63,606 nucleotides of DNA from NCBI GenBank assembly GCA_016875095.1, contig VGSG01000014.1:1-63606 (forward strand), given 5' to 3'. This DNA is from Deltaproteobacteria bacterium. Lineage in GTDB: Bacteria > Desulfobacterota > Desulfomonilia > Desulfomonilales > Desulfomonilaceae. This document shows, in pieces, positions 56,020 to 63,606 of this stretch. Under the pieces are notes generated by a model. It was given only the letters and a program-made list of their open reading frames with translations. It was not told the origin of the DNA and did no database searches. Position 1 is the first letter of the stretch. Every line of letters starts with the position of its first letter. Made by a program: the position numbers and the translations under genes.

Positions 56020-58584
56020 ATGGCGGAGCGCAAACTCGAAGACGAATTCAGAAGCCGGTTGACGCGACAGGACCACGTGCAGGCGCTCGAACAAAAGCTC
56101 CAATGGGAGCTGGAAAGCCGCTCGCTTGTCATCGGCATCCTGACGCTTCTCAACGAGCAACTGGTGGAGATAGATGTTGTCAGGAAGATCTTCACCTTGG
56201 TAAGAGAATTTGCCGGCTTTGAAGCCGTCGGCATTCGAATGCGTCAAGATGGAGACTTTCCGTACCTTTTCACAGACGGGCTTTCCGATGATTTCATCGA
56301 GGCGGAAAACTCGCTCTGCGCCAGAACGAAATACGGCGAAATCGTTTGCGATTCCGAGGGCCATCCGGTTCTGGAGTGCATATGCGGGCAAATAATCCGG
56401 GATGAGACCGACCCGTCCCTGCCCTTCTTCACCGCCTCAGGGAGTTTCTGGACTAACAGCCGGTCTAAACTTCTGGCCTCGCGTCACGGGAGCCGGTTCG
56501 AACGCGGTGTCAGAAAGCGATTTAATTCTGCCGGGTACGAATCAGTGGCGCTCATTCCGCTGCGTTCAAGTCGTGAAGTTGTCGGCATCCTTCAATTCAA
56601 CGATAAGCGTGAGGATTGCTTCTCGCCGGAAATGGTGCTGTTTTTCGAAGCCATAGGAGGCATCATAGGGAGTGTTTTCGCGCGGTTGCGAACGGAACAG
56701 AGCCTGCGCCAGGCAAGAGACGAGTTGGAAGAGCGTGTGCAAGTGCGAACGGCCGCACTGTCGGCACTGAACTGCGATCTTGAGAAGGAAATAGAGGAGC
56801 GCGAGGCGGCCGAGCAAGACCTCTTGCTGACGCAACATCGGCTCCAGTTGGCGATGGAAGCTTCTAGCATGACGACATGGGACTGGAATGTGGACACAGA
56901 CCGCGTTTATTTCGATCACCGTTGGAGCGAAATGATGGGTGTTTCATCCGAGCAAACCGATGCCAATTTCGACATGTGGCTTAATCGGCTCCACCGTGAT
57001 GACAAGCTGAATGTCCTCAAAGCCCTAAAGGATCACCTCGAACACCCCTCTCAGCATTTTGACGCTGAATACCGGGCCCGAACCGCGACGGGGGATTACA
57101 GATGGCTCCTGGATCGCGGCAAGGTTGTGGAATGTGACGAGGATGGTAAGGCATTGAGAATGGCAGGGATTTGTCTCGATATTACCGAGCGGAAACGGAT
57201 GGAAGAGGAAGTGCATGAGTCGGCCGAACGGTTTCGGGCTATTTTTGAGAGCGCCAAGGATTGTATTTTTGTTAAGAATTCTTCGCTGCAATACACCGAG
57301 GTGAATCCGGCATTCACTAAAATGATCGATTTGCGCGAATGGGACATAGTCGGCAAGACGGACGCTGATCTATATGACACCGATTCTGCCGAAATTCTCC
57401 AAGACGTCGATCATCGAGTCCTGTCCGGGGAATCAGTCGAACAAGAGCATACGAGGGTTATAGCAAAACTTCGTCGGACATTCCTCGACACCAAGGTTCC
57501 TATGAGGAACAACCGCGGGGACATCGTCGGCATTGTGGGAATCAGCATGGAGATTACCGATCGAAAACGTACTCAATCCGATCCTCCCGTCGGCAAGTCC
57601 GATTCTGCGTCTCCCGCGATGCGCTCGACACTGAGCGCAGCCCGTTTGGCTGCCGAAACGGATGCCATCGTTTTGTTAATGGGGGAGAGCGGAGCCGGAA
57701 AGGACCACATAGCTCGCTACATCCACGATCACTCCAAACGCGCAAATGGCCCGTTCTTTTCCATCAATTGCGCGGCTGTCTCTCCGGAATTGGCGGAATC
57801 AGAGCTTTTCGGATATGAATCAGGCGCCTTTACCGGGTCCAAAGGGCCAAAGCGAGGACTGCTGGAGTTGGCTGAGGGCGGAACAATATTGCTCAATGAG
57901 ATCGGTGAGCTGTCCTTACCGCTTCAGGCCAAGCTACTCACTTTTCTCGATACTCGCCAATTTACCCGCGTGGGCGGCGTGAAACTTTTCAAGGTAAACG
58001 CCAGGCTCATGGCGGCAACCAACCGAAATCTCGAAAAAGAGGTGAAGCTCAATCGTTTCCGCGACGATCTCTTCTACAGGTTGAACGTCTTTATGATAGA
58101 AGTCCCTCCTCTGAGACGTAGAACCGAGGACATGCCTCATCTCGTCCCCAGCCTACTACAGGAGCTTTCTTCCAAGCTGGGATTGGAATCTGTGCCGCAC
58201 ATGGAGCATCCGGTGCTGAAAGCTCTGGCAGAATACCAGTGGCCTGGAAACGTGAGAGAGCTTCGCAACGTGTTGGAGCGCGCCCTGATCCTGTGCGACA
58301 AGAAGCGCATCACCATGAACGAGCTTGCCATAAACAACAGGGCCAGAATGAGGGATACAGGCCACACCTGGTCTGTCACTATAGGTTTTCCCGAGAATGA
58401 AACGATAAACGATGTGAGCATGAACGTGAAGCGCGCCCTCGTCGTGGAAGCCCTTCGCCGAACTGGAGGAAGCCGGAAACGAGCGGCAGACCTCCTCGGA
58501 ATCAGCCCGGATTCGCTGAAACACTACATGCAGATTTTTGACCTCTACACGATCCATCCTGTCCCATCCCGGCAAACTCTATGA
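56020..58584 (+). CDS. Sigma-54-dependent activator with GAF-PAS-PAS sensory module
   Basis: 854 residues, AGAGGTG before the ATG. A GAF-like domain (about 40-225) holds four cysteines (C100, C110, C120, C122, the last pair in LECICGQII) in a family pattern that ends PFFTASGSFWTNS. A coiled coil, PAS 1 (275-392) and PAS 2 (400-515) follow. AAA domain: Walker A GESGAGKD (555-562), GAFTGS loop (602-607), Walker B TILLNEIGEL with Asn 626 instead of Asp. Fis-type HTH at the end (GGSRKRAADLLGISPDSLKH). Cytoplasmic. The Cys-rich GAF domain suggests redox or metal sensing. Its likely targets are its own promoter and the redox operon at 59120, both with sigma-54 sites. Confidence 0.93.
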   Translation: MAERKLEDEFRSRLTRQDHVQALEQKLQWELESRSLVIGILTLLNEQLVEIDVVRKIFTLVREFAGFEAVGIRMRQDGDFPYLFTDGLSDDFIEAENSLCARTKYGEIVCDSEGHPVLECICGQIIRDETDPSLPFFTASGSFWTNSRSKLLASRHGSRFERGVRKRFNSAGYESVALIPLRSSREVVGILQFNDKREDCFSPEMVLFFEAIGGIIGSVFARLRTEQSLRQARDELEERVQVRTAALSALNCDLEKEIEEREAAEQDLLLTQHRLQLAMEASSMTTWDWNVDTDRVYFDHRWSEMMGVSSEQTDANFDMWLNRLHRDDKLNVLKALKDHLEHPSQHFDAEYRARTATGDYRWLLDRGKVVECDEDGKALRMAGICLDITERKRMEEEVHESAERFRAIFESAKDCIFVKNSSLQYTEVNPAFTKMIDLREWDIVGKTDADLYDTDSAEILQDVDHRVLSGESVEQEHTRVIAKLRRTFLDTKVPMRNNRGDIVGIVGISMEITDRKRTQSDPPVGKSDSASPAMRSTLSAARLAAETDAIVLLMGESGAGKDHIARYIHDHSKRANGPFFSINCAAVSPELAESELFGYESGAFTGSKGPKRGLLELAEGGTILLNEIGELSLPLQAKLLTFLDTRQFTRVGGVKLFKVNARLMAATNRNLEKEVKLNRFRDDLFYRLNVFMIEVPPLRRRTEDMPHLVPSLLQELSSKLGLESVPHMEHPVLKALAEYQWPGNVRELRNVLERALILCDKKRITMNELAINNRARMRDTGHTWSVTIGFPENETINDVSMNVKRALVVEALRRTGGSRKRAADLLGISPDSLKHYMQIFDLYTIHPVPSRQTL

Positions 58585-58644
58585 ATCCCGTGGGGCGAGG
58601 GAAATTTTCCCTCGCGACGGGGAAAAAACCCCCTCAAACAACGT

Positions 58645-58662
58645 GTAACCAGTTGGAATTAC
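58645..58662 (+). promoter_or_regulatory. Candidate upstream activator site, copy 2
   Basis: GTAACCAGTTGGAATTAC, with GTAA/TTAC ends and a CCA-TTGG core. It stands about 120 bases upstream of the sigma-54 -24 element, a normal enhancer distance. Confidence 0.42.
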
Positions 58663-58782
58663 GATGGGGGCGCGAAACGGGGAAAAATTACCCAAGGTTT
58701 CCGCTCCTTGGAAATTGGCGCGCCCTGGCGAGGTAGTTAATATTCTCGTGCAATATTACGATGTTACATAGTGTGTGTAATT

Positions 58783-58798
58783 TGGCACGCCTCCTGCA
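58783..58798 (+). promoter_or_regulatory. Sigma-54 promoter of the Tmc-like redox operon
   Basis: TTGGCACGCCTCCTGCAT: GG (58784-58785) and GC (58796-58797) with a 10-base interval, and a full TGGCACG -24 element. The start would lie near 58809, giving a 310-base leader to ATG 59120. No gene is supported in 58585-59119. Confidence 0.78.
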
Positions 58799-59119
58799 TG
58801 GTCCAGGCTAGGAGTGACGAGGCAGCCTTGAAAGTCCGCGAAAGGACAGAACCAGACCCAACATAAGTATCGGCGGCTATGCGATCCGTGACTTCGGCGG
58901 GTGTAGGTAGGAAAGGAGGAATAGGAGAAAAAGCTCAGTGGCGATTCTAACTGTCGTGGTTGCGGGCGTAGCTTCCCGATGATTCCGGGTGACTGCTACG
59001 TCACCAGTCCATAGTGACGTGGCAGCCACCCAATGTCCCAACAAGCGCAGTAAATCCGGTGAAAACCTTTGCAACCGAATAACAAGCGTCCCCTCGCGAG
59101 GACGCTAAGGAGCACCCCT

Positions 59120-59827
59120 ATGTCTGCAGCTCAAGTATTCATCGGCGTGATTCTTCCGTATGTAACCGTCGTCGTCTTCGTTGTGGGCATTGTGTACCGC
59201 ATCAAGAAGTGGAACAAAGCCCCGGCCGGGAAGATGACCCTCTTTTCAGCTCCCGCTACTCCTTCAGAGAAGTGGAAACAAATTCTGAAGGAAGTGCTGG
59301 TTTTCAAACAACTTTTCGATGGCAACAAATCCCTGTGGGCCGGGACCTGGATCTTTCACGCAGCTCTTCTCTTGATCATTGTCGGGCACAGCAGAGTGGT
59401 CACGGACTTTCCTTTGCTGTGGGCGGCGCTGGGGATGAGCAATGCCAACGTGGATACCATGTCAAACGTCGTTGGTGGGGCCGCGGGAGTGATCGTGCTG
59501 GCAATGGGCATCTATCTGTTGGTCAGGCGACTCCTGGTGACTCGGGTCGCGGAGATCTCGGACACTGAGGACTACGTCTGTCTGGGCCTGATTCTGGCTA
59601 TCGTTATCAGTGGCGACATTTTGCGATTTGGTCCGCACTTTGATTTGAATGTGAGTCGGGAGTATTTCGCGGGCCTGCTTACGTTCCAAGGGGGACCGGC
59701 GCCGTCGAACCCTTGGTTTTTAATTCACTTTTTCCTGGGCCAGATTCTCATCATGTATGTTCCTTTCAGCAAGTTCCTGCATATCCCGGGAATCTTCTAC
59801 AGCAAGTCCTTGATTTACCAACGATAG
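59120..59827 (+). CDS. Membrane cytochrome b-like subunit (TmcC/DsrM/NarI-type)
   Basis: 235 residues from ATG 59120 with AAGGAG; the frame from 59069 is a longer artefact. Five hydrophobic helices. Histidines placed in helices (FHAALLLIIVGHSR; WFLIHFFLGQILIMYVPFSKFLH) fit haem b ligands of the NarI fold. Such subunits pass electrons between menaquinone and an Fe-S partner. The partner, an HdrD-like protein, is encoded 52 bases downstream. The pair matches TmcC-TmcB or DsrM-DsrK of sulfate reducers; no cytochrome c (TmcA) gene adjoins it. Confidence 0.85.
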   Translation: MSAAQVFIGVILPYVTVVVFVVGIVYRIKKWNKAPAGKMTLFSAPATPSEKWKQILKEVLVFKQLFDGNKSLWAGTWIFHAALLLIIVGHSRVVTDFPLLWAALGMSNANVDTMSNVVGGAAGVIVLAMGIYLLVRRLLVTRVAEISDTEDYVCLGLILAIVISGDILRFGPHFDLNVSREYFAGLLTFQGGPAPSNPWFLIHFFLGQILIMYVPFSKFLHIPGIFYSKSLIYQR

Positions 59828-59879
59828 GAAACACCGGCTGATGTAGCGGCCAGATTCAAGAGCCCAAAAGGAGAAACCA

Positions 59880-61259
59880 ATGAATACCATCAGCAAAAAT
59901 AGCACCCAAGGTCATGAAATCGGTCAGGCCGAAATGGACAAAGTGGTGGCGGCCGTCAGAGCCATTAAGGATGGCCCCCGATCCCTGCAACTGTATATGG
60001 ACCTATGTGCCAAATGCGGTACCTGCGCAACGCAGTGTCATGTGAGCGAAGCCGACCCTGAGAGACGCACAAACCCTGCAGGTCGATCGGACCTTATCCG
60101 CAAGATGTTCAACGAGGATGGGTCGGTGATCAGAAAGATCGCCTCCGCGCTCTCGAGCAAAGGCAGCGCCGGTCTTATCGATAAGAAGACAGTGGAAGAG
60201 TGGGCGCGAGACTTCTACGAATGTTCCGGTTGCCGTCGTTGCGCGAAGTTCTGCCCGTTCGGTATCGACAATTCCGTGATCACCCGCAAGGGCAGAGCCA
60301 TCCTTCATTCTCTCGGGTTGACACCCACCAGATTGGTGGACACTCAGGAGGTCTCCAATAAATTCGGAAACGATGAGGGGTTTAACCGCGCGGCATTCAT
60401 GGATGTCATCAACTTCTTGGAGGAGGAACTGGAAGAAGAGCATGGCGTCCCTATCAAGATTCCTGTGGACAAGGAGGGGGCCGAGGTCCTGTATTGCGGA
60501 GCTTCCGCTGATTTCCAGAACAGCCCGGACACCGTGATGGGATATGCTGCTTTCTTTCATGCTGCCGGGATCGACTGGACTATGAGTTACGAAGCTTGTG
60601 ATGCGGCGAACATGGGACTGTTCACGGGGGACGATCCTCACATGAAAGCAAAGAACAAGGTCCTGCACGACGCCTGCATGAAGCTGGGGGTCAAGAAGCT
60701 GGTAATCGGCGAATGCGGACATGCCTATCGAATTGCCAAATTCATCGGTGGGTCGAACTATTGGGGAAAAGATATCCCGTATCAGATTACCAACATTTTT
60801 TACTTGGCCGCTGATCTGGTGAAAAAGGGCGCTTTCAAACTGGACCCGAGCCGCAACCCAATACCGGTGACATACCACGATCCCTGCAATTTTGCTCGAA
60901 GCACAGGTCTCACAGAAGAACCCAGGGAACTGATCCGCGCGTGTGTCTCGGATTTTCGCGAAATGACTCCAAATCGGGACGCGAATTGGTGCTGCGGAGG
61001 AGGAGGAGGATTGGCCAATTTGGACAGCGCAGAAGGGGTAAAGAAAAGAGAGACTTCGTTCCAGGAATACCGCATGAATATCGGCGGCAAAAAGAAGTTG
61101 GAACAGATTCGAGCCACAGGGGCAGGATACGTTGCTGCCCCCTGCGCGAACTGCAAACGTCACATCGATCAACTGATGGAATATCACAAAATGGATGTCA
61201 AGGTGGGAGGGGTCTTTGACCTGTTAAACCGGGCCCTCGTCCTAAAGAACGGAAACTAA
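59880..61259 (+). CDS. HdrD-like iron-sulfur subunit (TmcB/DsrK-type)
   Basis: 459 residues, AAAGGAG before the ATG. Two ferredoxin motifs (CAKCGTCATQC; CSGCRRCAKFCPFG) are followed by two cysteine domains: the first less typical (VLYCGASADF...SYEACDAANM...IGECGH), the second a classic CCG (YHDPCNFARSTGL, NWCCGGGGGLANL, AAPCANCKRHID). The catalytic non-cubane cluster would sit in the second. It takes or gives electrons to the membrane subunit encoded just upstream; the soluble partner (thiol, Etf or ferredoxin) is unknown. Same sigma-54 operon. Confidence 0.88.
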   Translation: MNTISKNSTQGHEIGQAEMDKVVAAVRAIKDGPRSLQLYMDLCAKCGTCATQCHVSEADPERRTNPAGRSDLIRKMFNEDGSVIRKIASALSSKGSAGLIDKKTVEEWARDFYECSGCRRCAKFCPFGIDNSVITRKGRAILHSLGLTPTRLVDTQEVSNKFGNDEGFNRAAFMDVINFLEEELEEEHGVPIKIPVDKEGAEVLYCGASADFQNSPDTVMGYAAFFHAAGIDWTMSYEACDAANMGLFTGDDPHMKAKNKVLHDACMKLGVKKLVIGECGHAYRIAKFIGGSNYWGKDIPYQITNIFYLAADLVKKGAFKLDPSRNPIPVTYHDPCNFARSTGLTEEPRELIRACVSDFREMTPNRDANWCCGGGGGLANLDSAEGVKKRETSFQEYRMNIGGKKKLEQIRATGAGYVAAPCANCKRHIDQLMEYHKMDVKVGGVFDLLNRALVLKNGN

Positions 61260-61346
61260 GCCGCACAGAGGGCTCTTCTGCGAGTTGAACCGGAAACGGT
61301 CATTTCAAGCAAGCTGCAGAGCTTGCAAGAACACTAGGAGGAAACA

Positions 61347-62018
61347 ATGAAAACAATCAAAGGAATCGGACTCTGCTCGCTGTATTGCAACCAGGGCGAC
61401 TGGGCGCTGGATTACGCTCTATCCCTGGCGCGAAGAAACGAGTCGGCTCTCAACATCTACCATATTCTGGACTCCCCGTACATCTTTCAGCGAGACACGG
61501 TTTACGCGGATCCCGAGACAAAGGAGACCACACAGGTTACTCCTGAGCTACTGGCGGCGAAAGACAAGGAACTGCGAGCCCGGTACGCAGAGCGTCTCGG
61601 CAGCTATCCTGGTGTGGGATTCCGACTTTGCGAGGGGTCCCACGAATGGGAACTCAAGAAGGGCTATCGGCGGGGCGAATTCGACGTCCTTGTCATCGGA
61701 TACCAAGGCAAAGGGGCTGTTATCGGGGGCGCCACCACTATTGAGAAGCTTGCCTCCGGGTTCCATGGACCGGTGGTCCTGGTAGGCCCTGACAATGCGC
61801 ATTCCTTCCACGTCAACAAGAAGGCGGAGGAGATTCTGTACCGGTTGAACATACCCAAGGACCGGTGGCGTCCCATCGAAGAGTCCAGCGGAGAAGCCAG
61901 GCCGGCACAGTTGGCGCCCAGGCCGGTCCGACCGGCGCGACACGACTTCGACGCCAAAGAAGTTGCCAAAGGTGTTGTGGCGCAGAAGTGGTTGCCGAAC
62001 CGTTTCAGATTCGGTTAA
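61347..62018 (+). CDS. Universal stress protein-like domain protein
   Basis: 223 residues, AGGAGGAAAC before the ATG. USP/HUP fold: GLCSLYCNQGDWALDYALSL, FDVLVIGYQGKGAV and the phosphate-binding GGATTIEKLASGF with PVVLVGP. The C-terminal 60 residues are an Arg/Pro-rich extension. It follows the HdrD-like gene by 87 bases and probably belongs to the operon. USP partners occur beside redox operons but no function is set. Confidence 0.8.
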   Translation: MKTIKGIGLCSLYCNQGDWALDYALSLARRNESALNIYHILDSPYIFQRDTVYADPETKETTQVTPELLAAKDKELRARYAERLGSYPGVGFRLCEGSHEWELKKGYRRGEFDVLVIGYQGKGAVIGGATTIEKLASGFHGPVVLVGPDNAHSFHVNKKAEEILYRLNIPKDRWRPIEESSGEARPAQLAPRPVRPARHDFDAKEVAKGVVAQKWLPNRFRFG

Positions 62019-62171
62019 TTGCCGCCGATTCCTTAGTGTAGGCTCGGCGGCCTGCCGGCTGTGCCCGGAGCGGCTGGGTTCTCAGCACCGGCCTGGGAAC
62101 CCAGAATTCCCATGCCCAACCTGACAAGGTTGGGCGTCCCGCGTGTTGCCTTACAATCCCTCCGTCTCGAT

Positions 62172-63524
62172 TTACTTGTCAGATTCACGCTCCTCGATTT
62201 CGCCGTGTACGACCGGTCCCGCCGCAAAGTGTGGTATTCGGGCGAGCGTTTCTCTTTTTAGAGCGGTCTCGACGCGTAGGTCCATGACGTGATGGTCCAA
62301 GGAGGGGATACGTTCTGACCGGCGTTCGGAAGCCTTGAGACATTCAAGCAGAAGCTCCTGGAACTGCAGATCGGGGGAATAATCGGTTGCATAGAGCAGA
62401 TTCATTGCCTGCTCGGCTTGTCCCATGCCGAGCAGGCAGCGCGCTTGCTTGAGCACGGTGGAGGGAAAATCATCCGAGAGAATCTCAAAGTACTCCAAGG
62501 CCCACGAGCATTTCCCGGCTTGGACCAGCGTATCGGCAAAAGCATTGAGCATGGCGGGGTTGTCTCTAACCAGCGCTGCGAGGCTTCGGACTTCATCACG
62601 CTTGCCCAGCTTTGCAGTCCTGTGGGCAAGGACAAGAAAATGGCTCGGATCTTCGAGCAATGCTGAGGCGGTCGCGTTGCGCAAAGCAAGATAGTAGAGG
62701 ATCTCGTTGTGGTCTTGCAGCAGATCGAGGTCCGCGAACTCGTATCGGTTTGAAATCCCGAGTGCTCTCACATCCTGGATTGTCCGCGCTTCTACGGGGT
62801 GGAAGACCTTATGAATCGTGGCCCGCACTTCAACCGTTTTACCCCGTAACTCCTTTTGGAAGTAGTCGTTCGGAAAGGTGAAACTGAAGGCGATCTCCTG
62901 TCCCTGAACGGCGCCGGAAAAGCCTTCTTCAAAGGATGGGAATAAGAGGCCTTGACCGAGCAGCACGTCCCAGAATTTCCCTGATACGCCGGTGAAAGGG
63001 ATTCCGTCGATATAGCTGAGTGAATCGAATATCACCCGATCGGACGGTCCTATGGGATCGCCGGTTTCCCTGAAGAAACTCAGACCCGAAATGACTTCCT
63101 CAACCGGCATGTCACGGTCGGAACAAACCTGCGCGTACCCCTCCAAGAATTTTTCAAGGAGAGGGAATTCTTCAATACTGGCGCACGCGAGCGCTCCGTA
63201 CTCGTGGAAAGAAAGCTCGGCTTCCAGGTCTTCCCGGTTTTCCAGGAGGAATTCTATGATTTCGAAAATACCCTGTTTGTGATAGAGGTCCCGCTTGAGT
63301 TGCTCGTTGGAGAGAGCCCAGAGGTTTCGCACCCTTCTCAAGTCCGCCTGAGACATCGTCGAAGTCTCGTATTGGTCTCCCGCGGAAATATACTTACGGC
63401 GAGTCCGGCTATGCGTGATGATTCCGAATCGTTCCGGGTTGAGTTGGTAGACGGAGCCGAAGTACAATTGCATCTGTTGCGAAACCGAATTGGATTCAAT
63501 AGGTATTCCTAGAGCTGGTTGCAA
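62172..63524 (-). CDS. Protein with trigger-factor-like PPIase domain and helical (TPR-like) C-terminus
   Basis: 450 residues from TTG 63524; ATG 63473 (MQLYFGSVYQLNPERFGIIT) is an alternative start. Residues 1-155 are unrecognised and helical after 55. Residues 160-243 match the FKBP-type PPIase of trigger factor: SDRVIFDSLSYIDGIPFTG, LLGQGLLFPSFEEGFSGA, FTFPNDYFQKELRGKTVEV. The rest (260-430) is helical, with paired helices like TPRs (ALEYFEILSDDFPSTVLKQA; CLLGMGQAEQAMNLLY). The ribosome-binding and chaperone arms of true trigger factor are missing. No signal peptide. Its 5' end touches a transposase remnant, so the start may have been altered. Confidence 0.68.
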   Translation of the reverse strand: MQPALGIPIESNSVSQQMQLYFGSVYQLNPERFGIITHSRTRRKYISAGDQYETSTMSQADLRRVRNLWALSNEQLKRDLYHKQGIFEIIEFLLENREDLEAELSFHEYGALACASIEEFPLLEKFLEGYAQVCSDRDMPVEEVISGLSFFRETGDPIGPSDRVIFDSLSYIDGIPFTGVSGKFWDVLLGQGLLFPSFEEGFSGAVQGQEIAFSFTFPNDYFQKELRGKTVEVRATIHKVFHPVEARTIQDVRALGISNRYEFADLDLLQDHNEILYYLALRNATASALLEDPSHFLVLAHRTAKLGKRDEVRSLAALVRDNPAMLNAFADTLVQAGKCSWALEYFEILSDDFPSTVLKQARCLLGMGQAEQAMNLLYATDYSPDLQFQELLLECLKASERRSERIPSLDHHVMDLRVETALKRETLARIPHFAAGPVVHGEIEERESDK

Positions 63525-63528
63525 AACC

Positions 63529-63606
63529 TCATAGACATTTTCTCAAGGTTATCATGATGCAGGCCACCTGGAAGAAGGCCACGAACATATTGATATGATT
63601 CTCGTA
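63529..63606 (-). mobile_element. C-terminal end of a transposase (partial, right edge)
   Basis: The minus-strand frame is open from the window edge to TGA 63531-63529 and reads YENHINMFVAFFQVACIMI then TLRKCL. This hydrophobic ENHINxFxAFxQxACxxI end is typical of IS4/IS5-type transposases. Only 25 residues are visible. Confidence 0.5.

Noticed and set aside
1-63606. CRISPR arrays, rRNA genes, tmRNA or prophage modules
   Set aside because: No regularly spaced direct repeats, rRNA signatures or phage structural genes were seen.

Overview
The window looks like a chromosomal segment of a strictly anaerobic, Gram-negative deltaproteobacterium (Thermodesulfobacteriota), probably a sulfate reducer or syntroph. 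The evidence is a QmoA/QmoB pair with an HdrD-like partner, a split-Soret cytochrome c, a Tmc/DsrMK-like membrane redox module, an oxygen-independent ribonucleotide reductase (NrdD/NrdG), a methylmalonyl-CoA/succinyl-CoA ligase cluster, and an LpxC domain (lipid A synthesis, hence an outer membrane). No rRNA, CRISPR array or complete prophage is visible. One tRNA gene, tRNA-Lys(CTT), is present.

Left part (1-26 kb): a chimeric ParA-leader/ankyrin gene runs off the left edge. It is followed by a CoA-transferase fused to a GNAT domain, a MITE-like repeat, an alkD gene broken by an in-frame amber codon, an AAA ATPase plus PD-(D/E)XK nuclease pair (possible defence module), uvrA, a DUF362/zinc-ribbon operon, the tRNA, PAS sensors, the split-Soret cytochrome, a condensation-type acyltransferase, an old-yellow-enzyme flavoprotein, a glutamate-synthase-like FMN protein divergent from an FrhB-like ferredoxin protein, a GlcD-type FAD oxidase, and a PAS-LuxR regulator.

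Middle part (26-43 kb): qmoA-qmoB-hdrD-like operon; a second ATPase pair (AAA_21 plus DUF4276); two tiny membrane proteins before a propeller-like lipoprotein; a HisKA_2 sensor kinase; and the nrdD - glutaredoxin-like - nrdG operon, whose promoter is overlapped by NrdR-type boxes.

Right part (43-63.6 kb): two secreted Pro/Ala-rich proteins whose promoters share an identical 16-bp A/T-rich element; panB-panE; a sucC-sucD-carboxyltransferase-B12 subunit cluster that fits methylmalonyl-CoA/succinate interconversion; and a three-domain protein joining a response-regulator receiver, a degenerate sigma-54-type AAA domain and a complete LpxC deacetylase. Next is a GAF-PAS-PAS-AAA-Fis sigma-54 activator. 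Both that activator and the downstream Tmc-like redox operon have good -24/-12 sigma-54 promoters, so this looks like a self-contained sigma-54 circuit. The window ends with a protein combining a trigger-factor-like PPIase domain and a helical C-terminus, next to a transposase remnant at the right edge.

The most novel observations are the receiver-AAA-LpxC fusion, the sigma-54 redox circuit, the ParA P-loop/secreted-ankyrin chimera, the ATPase-nuclease pairs and the trigger-factor-domain protein. All functional calls come from reading motifs by eye; no database search was possible.
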